Numbered from the stretch's first letter, positions 38,373-52,079 are shown. The stretch is DNA of 64,000 bases from Epiperipatus broadwayi (GCA_028023455.1 JAQFVV010006203.1:13242348-13306347), one strand, 5' to 3'. Notes: generated from the sequence alone by a model not told the origin. Numbers and translations are program-made.

Positions 38373-39189
38373 TAGAACTTATAATATAAATGCAATTGTT
38401 AGCTCATCATTGAATGGTTAAAATATACTACATCTGTATGGTAAATGGCTGGATTCAAAAAGGATCACCTACCATAATTAGGTAGTTATAATTAAATTCG
38501 AAATTGGATTCAAAAGAATTATCTCAGTTGATTATTTTGAGTTGCTATTAAATCTCATTGTAAGGAAAGTGATTTGATTATAATAAACCCATACTAAATA
38601 TATATGTGTGACTATACTATGAAGCTAATGATAGGAATAAATGTATTTTATTTGTGAGGGTCATCAATATGTAGGATTATCTCTAGGGTATATTAAAAGC
38701 CATGAATACACTCTATGGCAAGTGTGCTCAATCATAGAACTATGTTAATATTATAATATGTAATTAATCAAAATAAATTTTGGATACTTTACAAATAACT
38801 ATGACTGCATAGTATTTATTTTCTCAGCATGCTTGTGAACTAAACATTAAAAAGTAGTAGCAAAGATTATCATTAAATTATAATCATAAAATTATAAAGA
38901 AAATTTTCATAAATTCTTAAAATATGGTCAGTAATTTAAGTATGTTTAGAAAAAGAAAATTATATCTTATCTGACAATTACAATACTTTCTAAATAAATT
39001 ATTTTGTTATTTATTTAAATAGTGTGCTAAGTTTTTTATATATAATGTTGTCCGTTTGGCACATTTTAATTCCAGGATCATTTCATTGAAAATAGCTCAT
39101 GTTCTATGTGATTTGGCCAGATATTGCAAATAGTGACAGTGTAGTGGTCATCATCATCACAGATTAAAGAAAATATTTTCAAGTCATTA

Positions 39190-40290
39190 AAATAATGGTT
39201 CCAACACAATTCAAATAAAACAACTATATAAAAATAATAAATATTTTCTTTATTGAAACAGTTTTCACCCTATATTAGGATCTTTTCAAAATACACTTTT
39301 CTAATATAATCACATGACCCTTATAATTATCAATACTCCCTCCAACGTTCATTTTACATAATCATTTTATATAATCACATAATCTATTTACATTAAGTAC
39401 AATTTAATAATTATTTACATATATTATACACCATAAATTATATATTACTTTACATTAACTCCATTAAATTAATTATATACACTTACTTTATACACTAAAC
39501 TAAATTATATATCATTTCTCATATATTTCTACTAACCATATCTTCAAATACAATCTTATTTATTTATAGTTAACTAATTATTTACATTAACTAATTAATT
39601 TAAAAAACAACAACAACAACAAAAAAAAACCAACCATATATTAAATTTTCCAGTTTTTTTGTTTTTGTTGTTTTTTAAATTAATATATATATATGTAAAT
39701 AATTAGTTAATGTAAATAATTACATAACTATAAATAAATAAGGTTGTATTTGAAGATATGATTAGCAGAAATATATGAGAAATGATATATAATTTAGTTT
39801 AGTGTATAAAGTATGTGTATATAATTATTTTAATCGAGTTAATGTAAAGTAATATATAATTTATGGTGTATAATATATGTATATAAATATTGAATTGTAT
39901 TTAATGTAATTTTATTTATTGTATAAAAATAATATGTATATAAAAATGGGGGGGGGGGTATATATATGTAAATAGGTTATGTGATTGAAAGGAAAGTATT
40001 CATTTAATATTTAACACTCGCAAAGCGCATGCACAATTAGCTTGAAAGGCTGATATTTGAATGTAATAAAATGATTATGTAATTTAATACACTTTACAGG
40101 GTTACACAAAATGATTATGTAAAATGAACATCAGAGGGAGTATTGATAGATATAAGGATCATGTGATTATATTAGAAAAGTATATTTTGAAAAGGTTCTA
40201 ATATAGGGTGAAAACCGGTTCAATAAAGGAAATATTTATTATTTTTATATAGTTGTTTTATTTCAATTGTGTTGGAACCATCATTAATTA
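39190..40290. repeat. 1.1 kb foldback element
   Basis: The left arm (about 39198-39604) and right arm (about 39670-40285) are complementary. The outer blocks are ggttccaacacaattcaaat, cagttttcaccctatatta and ctaatataatcacatga. The centre is a (caa)n/(gtt)n run near 39609-39680. The right arm carries about 200 extra bp, including a G10 run near 39950 and a GC-richer piece (cactcgcaaagcgcatgcac). Each outer end has GAAA-containing sequence resembling Penelope terminal repeats, so two head-to-head copies are plausible. Confidence 0.8.
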
Positions 40291-41139
40291 TTGAAAACAA
40301 CATTATGGACAAATTTATGTTTGATCACTGTTAAGGAAGTCATTAAAATACATAAATAAAATATATGTATAATATATGGGCCAATCCATTTCCTGATGCT
40401 TAATGTCAGGTGGTATCTGAATCAATTTAATTAAATTTAAATATATATACTGGACTATTACAATATACATATAAAGATGAAATTCAAAATAATAAGAATC
40501 TTTAACATTATGTTTTGGTATGTTGAATGGATATTGTATTAAGTCAAAAGAAGTATTAAAGTAAAACTATAACAACACAGGCCATTCCATATTAACAACA
40601 TAACCAATGAAAAATATAATCATTTTAAATATATTGTATTTTTAAAATCTCATTTTAATGTTAGTATATTAATACTGAAATTTTATACAAAGCTCAATAA
40701 CAAGAGCATAATATTTTTGCAAGATTTGAAAATGCAAACTTTTTCTGTCTTTAACTTTTCCTACTGATCAAAATAATATAATTTTTTTAGTATGCACTCT
40801 AAGACACTTTTGGACACTAAGTAAAGCTACCAAACAATTACTTTCTGTATTAGACTATCATTGTATTTTTTCACCATACTTTGTTGTTGTTGTTTTTTAA
40901 CTTTCAACGAAATTCAACTTTTTTTTTTTTGCATCTAACAAAATATCTGTAACGGCTTATAAATATTTTTGATGAAATATCTGATGTTCTTTTGATTTTA
41001 ATATTTTCAAAGTGTAGTAATACAACCTTTGTTTTATTTTTTAATTTTCAATGAAATTTGACATTTTTTATTTAACTTGGACAAAATATCCAAAACAGTT
41101 TAGAAAAACAATGAAATAACCAGACTTGTTTATCACTTG

Positions 41140-43267
41140 CTTGTGATGTGATGCACTGTGATTTCTCCTTATACGAAGTCATGAAACTCTCAGCAACTAT
41201 GCCCAGAGAAACCTGTTAGCCACTTTGAACCCCTTTCCATTCCTCACCCCAAGTTTTCCCATATTCTTTTCTATCCTGCTCCATCCCATTTCCACAACAT
41301 AATCTTTGTCAACTCCATGGTCTTTAGATCTAAAAAGCCCTTATCTTTTCCCAAACCAGCATAAAAACCAATAAGCCATTTTCTGTATAATCACTTTGTT
41401 CATATTTATTCTTCCACACCTTCATTATTTGTATCCTTTCTGCTTTCAGATATTTACATTCAATTAACAGACGCCTAATATTTTCTACACCTTCCTTACA
41501 CAACTTGCAGACTAAATCCCCATATTTCTCCATTTCCATGCATATTCCCTTGTTGCTAAAGATCCCATTCGAGCCTTAAACAGTAAACTACTTTCCTTGC
41601 TATTATCACAAATTAACTTACATCTAATATTCTGTTTACTTCTATAAATATTTAAATTCTTTTTACTCACCATACTAGCTCTCCATCTCTGCAACTCCCT
41701 ATTCATTATTAATGTATCTATTCTTCTATCCCATTCCTTAACACTATAACAGTCAACAATTCTCCTAACACAATCATCTCACCTTTTGTATAAATAGACT
41801 GACATAAATTTTTTATCTAAATCTTCTGCATATTGTATTATTTTTCGCACCCATCTTGTTGCCTAACCTTTATTCATAACCCAATTAAATACTATTTTGG
41901 CTATTCTTTTATAATCCATAAACTGCAATCTATCGAACATTTTCATTTTGCTTTTTGCATCTCTCATATAAAAACTTCACCATCCCATTTCTCCTAGATT
42001 TGCTTCCTTTGCCATCCACACTTCTGCATCTAATGCATATCTTCCTACTTCTCTTTGTACTTTTTTCTAAGTAATCTCATACCACTTTACTAACACATAA
42101 CATATCACCATATGTTAATCTTGCAACTGCAACTCCCTTATGAAAACACTGTTAATTTCTTTATCAATCCTTTTCTTTTCTTTGCTTCATTTTTTCTCCC
42201 ATTCATCCAATCAATTTTTCTGATTACTTAAGATGATTAGTTATATCTATTCACCACACTTAACTTTATATCCCCAATAAAAAAATTTTGTCTTCTCTTT
42301 TCCCAGTATTAATCATCACTACTTTTTATTTTTCTTCACTAAATTTAATCCCCATCTCTTTACCCACCTTTGCGCATGTCCTCAGCATAACTTCCATATC
42401 TTCCCTTCTTTCTGCATACAACAGATATCCGCAAATAAAAGAACAGACAATGTATATACTCCCTTGCTACCTATCAATGGTGTCTCTATCCCTCTTCCTA
42501 AACTTTCTTTGCTCTCTCCATTTCCCTCAAATACCACAAAAAGAAAATAGGTGACAAAGGACATCCTTGCCTTAGTCCCCAGCCCATTTTTAATTTTAAC
42601 TGATTCTATATTTCCTAATTGATACGTATAGTAATTATTTTCATATAATTTCTTAATAATATCCACTAAAGCTCCATCTATTCCCAAGTTTACTAAACTT
42701 ACCCATAATCTATTTCTATTTACTCTATTATATGCCTTCTCTATATCTATAAAAACCATATAACTGTCTACCTGCATTCCTATTCAAATCCATAAGTTGT
42801 GTAACTACAAATAAACTATCTCCTTTACACTTATCTGATCCAAAACTCCTTGCAATTCCCCCACTATATTGTTTTCTTCCATCCATTTTGCAACCCTTCC
42901 AGCCACCACATATGAGAAAACATCATATAAAACTATGTCACTTCTATTGGTCTATAATTGCTTAATTTTCTATGATCCTTACACGCCTTTAAATAGTAAT
43001 CTTACTCTTGTATTACTCCAACTACCTGGAAAAACTCTCTTCTACGACATTTTATTAAAAGATGATAATAGCTTTACTCTTGCCCTATGTCCTAAATTCA
43101 GTACCATTTCTGTTCCATCTAAACCTCTTGCCTTTCCACTTTTCAATTTCTTCCCTACCTCATTTAGTTCATTTTCTGTAAACCTAATATTCCCATTACT
43201 ATATGCTTTCATGTTTTCTATCACTCTGTCATTCACATCTAACATCTTTTCTATATCCATTACATAC
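41140..43267 (-). pseudogene. 5'-truncated LINE, copy A
   Basis: The minus-strand frames carry RT motifs: FTENELNEVGKKLKSGKA with RGLDGT (43042-43284), SNYRPIEVT (about 42940), then DSYMVFIDIEKAYNRVNR (42382-42777) with the first catalytic Asp. The C-terminal Cys-rich domain, LVCKLCKEGVENIRRLLIEC, lies at 41330-41539. Many stops and frameshifts are present. The clade is not resolved. The 3' end ends in short atcac repeats rather than poly(A). Its 5' truncation abuts copy B exactly. Confidence 0.85.
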
Positions 43268-43935
43268 CTTGTGATGTGATGCACTGTGACTTCTCCTTAA
43301 ACGAAGTCAGGAATCTCTCAGCACCTATGCCCAGAGAAACCTGTTAGTCACTTTATCTTCCCTTTCCATTCTCCACCCTACGTTTTCCCATAATTGGCTC
43401 CATCCCATTTCCACAATGTAATCTTTGTCAACTCTATGGCCTTTATATCTAAATTCCTCTTATCCTTTCCCAAACCCAGCATAAAAAACCAATAACCCAC
43501 TTTCTGTATAATCACTTTGGTCATATTTTTCTTACATGACTTCATTATTTGTACCTTTCTGGTTTCAAGCATTTACATTCAATTAATAGATGCCTAATAT
43601 TTTCTATGCCTTCCTTACACAATTTGCAGACTAAATCACCCATATTTTTCCATTTACGTGTATATTCTCTTGTTGCTAAAGATCCTGTTCCAGCCTTAAA
43701 CAATAAACTACTTTTCTTACTATTATCATAAATTAACTTGCATCCAATGTTTCATTTACTTCTATATATATTTAAACTTTTTTTACTCTCCATACTAGTT
43801 CTCTATCTCTCCAACTCCCTATTCTTTATTAATGCATCTATTCTTTTATCCCATTCCTTACCACTATAACACTCAACAATCCTCCTAACACAATCATCCC
43901 ACCTTTTGTACAAGTATACTGATATAAATTCTTTG
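43268..43935 (-). pseudogene. 5'-truncated LINE, copy B
   Basis: This is a second copy of the 3' 0.67 kb of the same family, in the same orientation as copy A. Both begin at cttgtgatgtgatgcactgt on the plus strand. It has the same C-terminal region (IMKSCKKNMTKVIIQKVGYW), with frameshifts. Divergence from copy A is modest. Homology stops near 43935. Confidence 0.85.
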
Positions 43936-45464
43936 GTTCAGTTGCTCCCCCTAGAACCAAAAAAGTATTTTAAAACTCTTACTAAAATGCTACCAAAATT
44001 TTCTTATTTTACTAATATAATATTAATGGGTTTACAATATTCTTATTTTCTTTTGTTTTATTTTTTTTCAATTAATGAAACTAATTATATATATATTATG
44101 TTCTTGCTCAAATGCAGAATGAATCACTAGAAAAAGTTGTAACACTTAATCATCATTGGTATTATTTTGGCATTGCTTATCACCATCTAAACATAATTTA
44201 ACTAACCTTACAAACTTTAATAAGACTCATATCATTAATGAGAGTTATAAGATTGCAAATACCTCTCATATTAACTGATATTTTATGGGTTAAAAATAGT
44301 TCACACTAATTGATATTATTTTAAATTGGCAATGATCCTTCCATGTAAAGCAGAACTTGTCGTTTAAATTTCCTCTTAATTAAGCAAATTAATCAATACA
44401 TCCAATTAAGCAGAGACTAAAAATTATTTTAATAAAGCAATATTTTGTAAAATCTTTCATCTCAAAAAGCTTATAGTATATATTTCATTCTCAATTTTCT
44501 ATTTTTATTATATATTTAATAGACATATATATAGCAAACTTGAAACGAACAAGTATTTTTTTAAAAAATTTAAAATATATCTACATTTTTAAACCAATTT
44601 ATAATTAAATATATAAAGAACTTTAAATTTATAGCAACTTTTTTTATTTATTTTAATTAGCTTTTTTTTTTTTACAATATATATATATATTAGTAACAGT
44701 ATTTTAAATGTTTTACAATTAAAATCTTATCTACACTATTTGTGCAAGTAAAATATAGCATATTTAATAGTTAAATTTAATTATACAAAATCTTGTTTTA
44801 CAAAAATTAATACATATATCCAAAGACATTAAATATAATAAGAAATATATATATTTCAATTATTCAAAGTTGATTTTTTTTTAAAAAAAAAACTATAATA
44901 CTATATAATTGCTTAAACATTTTCCGTAATAAAATTTAATATGTTTCATATTCAAATGACATCTTTAAAAAAAAAAAATGTTTCTAAGAAGAAAAGAATC
45001 GTGCTTACGAATAATATACCCAAATTAGTAAACACATTCATTCAATATTAAAACTCTTTATTGTCACATCGAATATTTTTCCCCTTACTAGCAACAACAA
45101 CAAAAAAAACACCCAACTTCAAAATATAGTTTATATTTTCAATCTAATTTGCAAGCAACGCTTATAAAACTATCAAAGTAAATAAGCTAGCGATGCGAAT
45201 CGAAAAAACTTTGGATGCGAACTATTTGTTATGCTCTGAAGGAATGGTTTAGTCAGTCTTGCTTATCCAAACAAATGAAACTCCGTGATCTAATGATTTA
45301 AAGGCATAACAAAAAAAATTCTACGTCATCACTCAAATTAAAAATGTGGACAGGTGGAAAGTTTGAAAATGATATATTAAATATAAGTAATAAAATCTCT
45401 AAATATTTGGTTTAAAACATTTTTTAATGCAAACTATAATTGGAAAATATATATATAAACAAAA

Positions 45465-45610
45465 GTGCATCTGCCTGCCATGTCTACAGCCTGAATTCAA
45501 ATCCAAAGACGTAAAACTCGAATTCTGTTTGGCTAAGTATTTTAATTTGTTAGTTCGCTATTGCACCCAGATAATCATTCAATATTGACCGATTAAAAAG
45601 GTATAATAGA
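45465..45610 (+). repeat. tRNA-derived SINE, family 2
   Basis: A B-box-like GAATTCAAATCC is followed by TTTGGCTAAGTATTTTAAT and the 3' block cattcaatattgaccgatt. The same order is found at 62.5 kb (plus) and 58.7 kb (minus). Confidence 0.55.
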
Positions 45611-45974
45611 TATATAGCAAATTCGCATACAAAACCATTCAAATCTTCATCATCCAACCGTTGGAAGAAGACTGATAAGTAATGCTTTCTCTTTACTTTT
45701 CATTTAAGAGGGGTTGTTGTGAAACTTTTATTATATATCGGATGATTTAAAGACTACTTTATCTTTTATTTCTCTCTCAATCTTTATATATGCACAAACA
45801 CTAATACATAACGCTAGAAGGAGCACCTAATATTATAGAGCACAAATTACAAGGAAGGAAGAAATATGATCCACTATCCACCTATTGTGCAAAATTATGG
45901 ATAGACTATAGTGAATAGTTAAAGATGTTGAAAATATAATATTAAAATACTAGTATAATGTATATACTTAACCA

Positions 45975-46075
45975 GATGTAATTAACAGGGTTTGAACCTA
46001 GACTTTCAAGCTCCCTATTCATTCATTCTATCCAATATACATGATACACATGACCACATACATATGAAAAAGATA
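45975..46075 (-). repeat. tRNA-derived SINE, family 3
   Basis: The minus strand reads TGTGGTCATGTGTATCA, TTGGATAGAATGAATG (A-box-like), then GCTTGAAAGTCTAGGTTC and AAACCCTG, a good B box. Two further copies form the palindrome at 57.3 kb. Confidence 0.6.
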
Positions 46076-47589
46076 AATGATCTCCAATATACCTATTTCA
46101 TGCTGAACCAGCACTTATCAATTAGTCCAGATCCTATTTAGTAAATACTGAAACCTGAATATCAATTATATATAAAATCAGGATAAACTACTTAATATTA
46201 ATTTTGTACTATGATTATAATGTAAAAACAAATATTGAAAATATACTTGCCAGAAAATTTAAGTTAACACTAAGAATATCTTCAAATGTTGTTAGAGAGA
46301 GTCCCCTACTCTAATTTATTATTAGATTTTATTCCATGTATGTTTACAAATGTCTAGGAATTATATAAGTGTATCATTAATAACTAAATAAGTATTTACC
46401 TATTCTTAGCTTGAGATTAAAATAAAAACTGAATACTGTTGAAACCCTCATCAAGTGCCTAATGAGTAATACATATTTCAAAACAAGGTCTAAATATTCA
46501 CATAGATTATGCCAAAACATTCAATTGATTAGACAAGTTATAAAAAATTAGTGAGTATAGATAAGAACAAATGGTTTCCAATAAAGAATTATATAAAAAC
46601 ATGAATCTAAAAAAATTTTCTTGAAAAAAAATCATAAAATGAGAGATAACTTGCTTTATTAAAGCCAGTGATAATTCAATCACAAAATGATCAAATCAAT
46701 TCAATAGTACAATCCAAATGACAAACTGATGTTGTTGGGTTTTTTTTTCTCTTTTTTTTTTTCCAATTGAAAACAGCCATTCTCATCACTAATATAATGG
46801 GATCAAGATTATCCCAGACTAAAATCAAAAACTAAATGCCTTAAATCATCATAATGAAATGGTTAAAATTTCAAGAAGCTGAGATATTTGAATATTCAAG
46901 CAATTGGTTGAATATATCATTTCCATTAAATTGACCAAAGTGAGTCATCATCTGAGAATTGATCGAGGAACTTTTAGCTTTCAGATCTGTCCTTTATCAT
47001 TTCAATAAACGATGCAAATCTATAAAATAGTTTAAGACATATTCAGACATAATTTCTTTCTATATATATTAAATATTTTCACAGATGATTTAGATGAAAA
47101 GACGTAGAAATGATTCGGCAAATCCATTTTAAAACAGAAAGATGACCAACTATGGTGATGTTATGGAAATGATAGCTTAAAATCTACCCCCAAATAAGAT
47201 TACATGTTAATTGTTTTTTATATACCCTTTATGAGGAAATGATGGTAGCATGTTGAATACGTTTAATCTTTTTTTTTTTTAAAACATTAATCAATAAAAC
47301 TGCCCTGCAAGATATAGCAGTGTTATAACATTAGATTGTGAAAGATCGTCTGGATCAAATGCAATTTTGGCATTTCCAGCACTCTGACTTTTTATAAATT
47401 TTCCCAGATAAATAAATTTTATTCAGTTATACATATCAAGTAAAGATCAAAAATCTTTAGCTCTTGAATCCATTACTCCACCATTATGATAAGCAACATT
47501 GAACAACCAATCATATAAAAGAGTTTCTTTTTTGTATATTATATAAAGCACAAATAAGAAAAAAAAAATTCATAAAGTACAACAACTGA

Positions 47590-47662
47590 TATGCCTTCCA
47601 AGCAACCGATCCGGGTTCGCTTCCCGGTCAACGCTTTGACATATAAAAAAAAAAAAAAACTT
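47590..47662 (+). repeat. tRNA-derived SINE 3' fragment, family 1
   Basis: The plus strand has a perfect T-arm (CCGGG, TTCGCTT, CCCGG), then TCAACGCTTTGACATATA and poly(A). No 5' tRNA half is present, so this is not a tRNA gene. The 3' end CGxTxTGACA plus poly(A) matches the fragment at 1.25 kb. Confidence 0.65.
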
Positions 47663-49537
47663 GCATTCACTCCACCTTTTTATAAAATCAAACACTTATG
47701 GTACCTGACTCATGATCCAACTTCAGATATTTTTAACCCTCTGTTTTAAACATAACAAAAAGTTCGTTTTAAACATAAATATATATGTATATATTTAATA
47801 TCCAAAAGTTTTACAAATATATAATCTGCATACACCAAAAATCATGACTCAAGCCAGAAATCAATTACATAATCATCAATAACAAAATATTTTCAGCTCT
47901 CCTCTGACCGCCACCCCAACCCCCTATTTGTTTGATTGTAATAATAAAATTAAATATTATATGAAAAAATTAAGTAGGTTAAAAAAACAAAATTACTCAA
48001 TTGTGAAGTGATAGGGAAAGTTATAAATTGATTAATTAATTACATTATAATGACAGGTAATTCCTTTTGTGAAATATCTCAGAAGCTTTAACCTCCACGC
48101 ACGATCAGCAGAGTGAGGGGGAAAAGAAAGAATTTCCTCTAAAAAATTTAACCATTTTAGCTATGATTTGGAATTCTGCTAATTACAACTCTTTCTATTA
48201 ATAATTTACTATTTTAAAGATAAATTCTCCTTTTCTGCAATAATTTCTACTTATTTTCAGTATATACCCCCCCCCCCGTCTTATTAATTTTTCCAAAAGA
48301 AAAAATTAATTTGCAACGGAGAAATTTGATTCTTTTTACTCAGGTTGTTACTTTTTAATTATTTAATAGTGTAACATTCATTAAAATACGAATGTATTTT
48401 AAAACTCAGATTTGAAAAACTTGATAATTCCACGAATGAATATTATCTCCTCGTTAGAATATCCACTGATTCCTTTATAGTGATTGAATAACTAACTATC
48501 TTTAAAAAAAAAAATGTATCTTTAATTAGTAAGATATTATATATAATAAGTTTTGAAAGTAATACGATGGGATAATGAGCAAAACCTATGTAGCGTCACA
48601 GAATCCTGCTGTTTATGAGAGGAAATCAAATCCTCAACAGTATTCCACCGAGAGTTTATTTATTATAATTTAATTACTCAAGATACAAGCTTACAGATAA
48701 CTTCACAATTATCTGTTGTTGTTTTTTTATTACCTGCTGCATAGTACATAATCTCGTTTATTATCAGTATCATTCATTTTACAATCTAACACACAGGGAA
48801 GTTACAGATATGAAGAAATTATTTTAATTAAGACTGATGATCATACTATTAACTGCGATTATTTTATACGTATGTTTGTTTTTTAAATTTTTATAAAATA
48901 GCATGCATTATATTTATAGATGACACAATATGCAAACGATATAAAAACCATCAATCCATAAATACAACTCAATTAAGTAGTTACAAATAAGCCAATAAGC
49001 AGCACCTGATAAAAACTACTTTCTACAATCTTTGGTTATACACTGATTCATCATCATGCATATTATGAGATGGCTGAATTGTGTTTGTGCATATTGTTCT
49101 TTGATTACCCATATAGTAATTCTTACTACAATATTTTCTTTTCATCTTGCCTAAGTCCTTAAAGTTTGAGAATGCAATGATAAGGAGTCTTAATTGTGAT
49201 CTTTTTACAAGTCAGTATAATCAATAATAAATTGATTTGAAATTAGATTTGAGGCAGAAGTTTCAACTTGATAAATGACTGTATAGTTTTAATAGCTCTT
49301 TTTAAAAATTATGAAAATGGAAGGATCTAAAAAAAATAAATCATAATGTCCAATCACACAATCTGGCTGCATCACTGTGCTTGGGAATTTTACATCAAAG
49401 TGATAACAATTATCATATAATTAGTAATGATAATATCAATATAGCAGAAGGCAATGGCAATAATAAAAAAAGCACTTTAATTTTTTCCTAAATATAGGTA
49501 TAAGAAATGTGTGAAGACCAGAAAAAAGGATAGCAAA

Positions 49538-50233
49538 TGTAGTATTTTGTAAAAATGGCAGACAAGTTTGTGCACTCCAGAAAAACTAGAATTTATTCGA
49601 GATGTTGTTTTTAGATCGCGCTCTGATAACTGAGGAATTTAATTAAGGCATTGACGTAATGGCGATCGACAATTCCAAGAAATATTTGCTGATTGCAAAT
49701 ATTTCTAGATAAGAGACATTACCTTATTGGACAGTGTATTAATTGCTGCAGTTATCAGAAAGCTATAGAAAGACTGTATAACAACTAGGCAGAGTAGTAT
49801 TTGAGTGGGCAGTATTTTGAGTACAACTCCAGTAGAGATATCTTGCATCAGTGCTTGTGGTTAATGACCAGTGCCCAGTGGAAATGTAGTTCACGTGTGT
49901 AGCTGAAAGAGCCCACAGAGATGGGGAGACCGCAGCGGAGATATTGAGAGCATCCGTTGCAAGAGAACAGCAGAGCATTTGTTGCAAGAGAACAGCAGAG
50001 CATTCGTTGCAAGAGAATAGCAGAGCATTCATTGCAAGAGAACAGCAGAACATTCGTTGCAAGAGAACAGCAGAGCATCCATTGCAAGAGAACAGCATGG
50101 GAATTGATCATTAGCGAACTATGGAGATAGAGTTGTTGCGGACTATTCGCTATTCTGATTACGTGAAATATTGTGAGTCTTTCATAGTATATATTTAATT
50201 GCTGGTCGCACAGTCACACTTGCGGATATAACA
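49538..50233 (+). repeat. 5' LTR of the TRIM-like element
   Basis: The 696 bp LTR has TG...CA ends. It contains a six-unit 25 bp minisatellite at 49948-50097. It differs from the 3' LTR mainly in that unit number, plus scattered substitutions. Confidence 0.9.
49948..50097. repeat. 25 bp minisatellite, six units
   Basis: The unit is gagcattcgttgcaagagaa plus cagca. Six copies with few substitutions fill 150 bp. Because 25 is not a multiple of three, all frames stay partly open over 75 bp periods. This explains the repetitive ORFs on both strands, which are not genes. Confidence 0.95.
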
Positions 50234-50545
50234 TTGGTGCAGTCGCATTTGAAACCTGTGAGTAGCGAATAAGTTTTGAACAACAAGTTTAGCTATAGAC
50301 AGAGAAATCTGGTGAAAATGGAAATCCCAGTTAGTATAACATTAACAACGGAAGTGAAAGTTTGGAAATAAAACGCTTGCGCAGTCACCATTGAACGTAA
50401 CTGGTGAAGAAGTTCGGCAGTAGTGTGGAATGGAATATTTCTGAGTGAAATAACTGGAAATATGTTTCCTCCAAGTAGTAAAAAAAAACAACAACAACAA
50501 AACACCAAGGAATCACAACAAGGGTTTTTCTGGAGTGGAGGGAGG

Positions 50546-51316
50546 TGTAGTATTTTGTAAAAATGGCATACAAGTTTGTGCACTCCAGAAAAACTAGAAT
50601 TTATTTGAGTTGTTGTTTTTAGATTGCGCTCTGATAACTGAGGAATTTAATTAAGGCATTGACATAATGGTGATCGACAATTCCAAGAAATATTTGCTGA
50701 TTGCAAATATTTCTAGATAAGAGACGTTACCTTATTGGACAGTGTATTAATTGCTGCAGTTATCAGAAAACTATAGAAAGACTGTATAACAACTAGGCAG
50801 AGTAGTATTTGGGTGGGCAGTATTTTGAGTACAACTCCAGTAGAGATATCTCGCATCAGTGCTTGCAGTTAATAACCAGCACCCAGTGGAAATGTAGACC
50901 ACAGGTGTAGCTGAAAGAGCCCACAGAGATGGGGAGACCGCAGCGGAGATATTGAGAGCATCCGTTGCAAGAGAACAGCAGAGCATTCGTTGCAAGAGAA
51001 CAGCAGAGCATTCGTTGCAAGAGAACAGCAGAGCATTCGTTGCAAGAGAACAGCAGAGCATTCATTGCAAGAGAACAGCAGAGCATTCGTTGCAAGAGAA
51101 CAGCACAGCATTCATTGCAAGAGAACAGCAGAGCATTCGTTGCAAGAGAACAGCAGAGCATCCATTGCAAGAGAACAGCGTGGGAATTGATCATTAGCGA
51201 ACTATGGAGATAGAGTTGCTGTGGACTATTCGCTATTCTGATTATGTGAAATATTGTGAGTCTTTCATAGTATATATTTAATTGCTGGCCGCACAGTCAC
51301 ACTTGCGGATATAACA
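50546..51316 (+). repeat. 3' LTR of the TRIM-like element
   Basis: The 771 bp LTR has the same ends as the 5' LTR. Its minisatellite has nine units (50956-51180). It is preceded immediately by the polypurine tract. Confidence 0.9.
50956..51180. repeat. 25 bp minisatellite, nine units
   Basis: This is the same unit as at 49948-50097 with nine copies (225 bp). The first and last units carry the same variants as those of the shorter array (catccg first, catcca last), so the gain or loss occurred internally. Confidence 0.95.
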
Positions 51317-52079
51317 GCAAATATCTGTAGAAATACCAATATTCAAGATAGATAGCAGCTTCTGGTGAAATTCAACGGCCAAAAGAAAAATTTAATTATT
51401 CAGATAGATAATTAAAAAAATTTTTTTTTAAAAAGTCAGATCATCAAATAAAAAAAAGACTGCACTGGATTGCATTTGCTGTGGAATTTAGTATCTCCTA
51501 ATCATGGAATTCCTAAATATAGCGATCAAAGATTAATGATATTTAAATTTCTTTTGCACAATGGTTTCTTATCCTATTTTCTAACAGTACTTATGCAGTT
51601 TGCTTACTTACTGGAAGCTTGCTGTCCTTTTTTTTTTTTTAAATAATCCATTTTCAGGGCCTTACAACTCATGGTATAAATAATATGGCAGCCTCTAAGT
51701 TATCGTATTCAATAATTTTTTTTTTTATTTCTTAAAATGATAAAGACAGAAGTCCAAAGGGTTGTAAATCAAAAAAAAATTAATGTAAATACAATAAATA
51801 AAATTAAAAAAAAAAAAAGGTTCAGAGAATTTTAAAAAAATGTTTATTCTTTGTTGAATAATGTTAATAATACTAGTAAAAGATATATATATTTTTTTTG
51901 TGTTTGACTGAATTGCAGGTTTCAGATTCAAACCAACAGTAATATCAAAAAAATATGAACACTCACAAAGTTAATATGTATAATTTATTAGAATAGATTT
52001 ACATATATGTTATACCATTAATAAATACAATTTTATGTATAACTTAGTCAATAATGTGCCTGAATGACTGAACTCACTT

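Larger units (their letters stand above)
49533..51321 (+). mobile_element. Complete short non-autonomous LTR retrotransposon (TRIM-like)
   Basis: The LTRs are 49538-50233 (696 bp) and 50546-51316 (771 bp). Both start TGTAGTATTTTG and end GGATATAACA, and gcaaa flanks both sides (49533-49537 and 51317-51321). The internal region is only 312 bp (50234-50545). It begins TTGGTGCAGTCG, a possible primer-binding site, and ends with the purine tract ggagtggagggagg directly before the 3' LTR. No gag or pol is present, so it must be mobilised in trans. The LTR length difference of 75 bp equals exactly three units of the internal minisatellite. High LTR identity and an intact 5 bp duplication suggest a recent insertion. 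Orientation follows the purine tract. Confidence 0.92.

Noticed and set aside
39190-40290. Hammerhead-like core in the 1.1 kb foldback (CTAATAT then GAAAAC)
   Set aside because: Only part of the first box matches and stem II cannot form, so it is not called as a ribozyme.
42288-43279. Plus-strand ORFs of 88 and 136 codons
   Set aside because: They are antisense shadows of the minus-strand LINE; composition (Leu/Phe/Ser-rich) is typical of reverse-complement reading.
47590-47662. Possible tRNA gene with a perfect T-arm
   Set aside because: There is no matching 5' acceptor or D-arm, and a poly(A) tail follows directly, so it is a SINE fragment.
49948-51180. CRISPR-like look of short regular repeats
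   Set aside because: The 25 bp units are head to tail without spacers and sit inside LTRs of a eukaryotic element.
50952-51213. Overlapping ORFs on both strands with repeats such as NSRAFVAREQQSI
   Set aside because: They arise from the 25 bp minisatellite, which stays open in several frames; they are not proteins.
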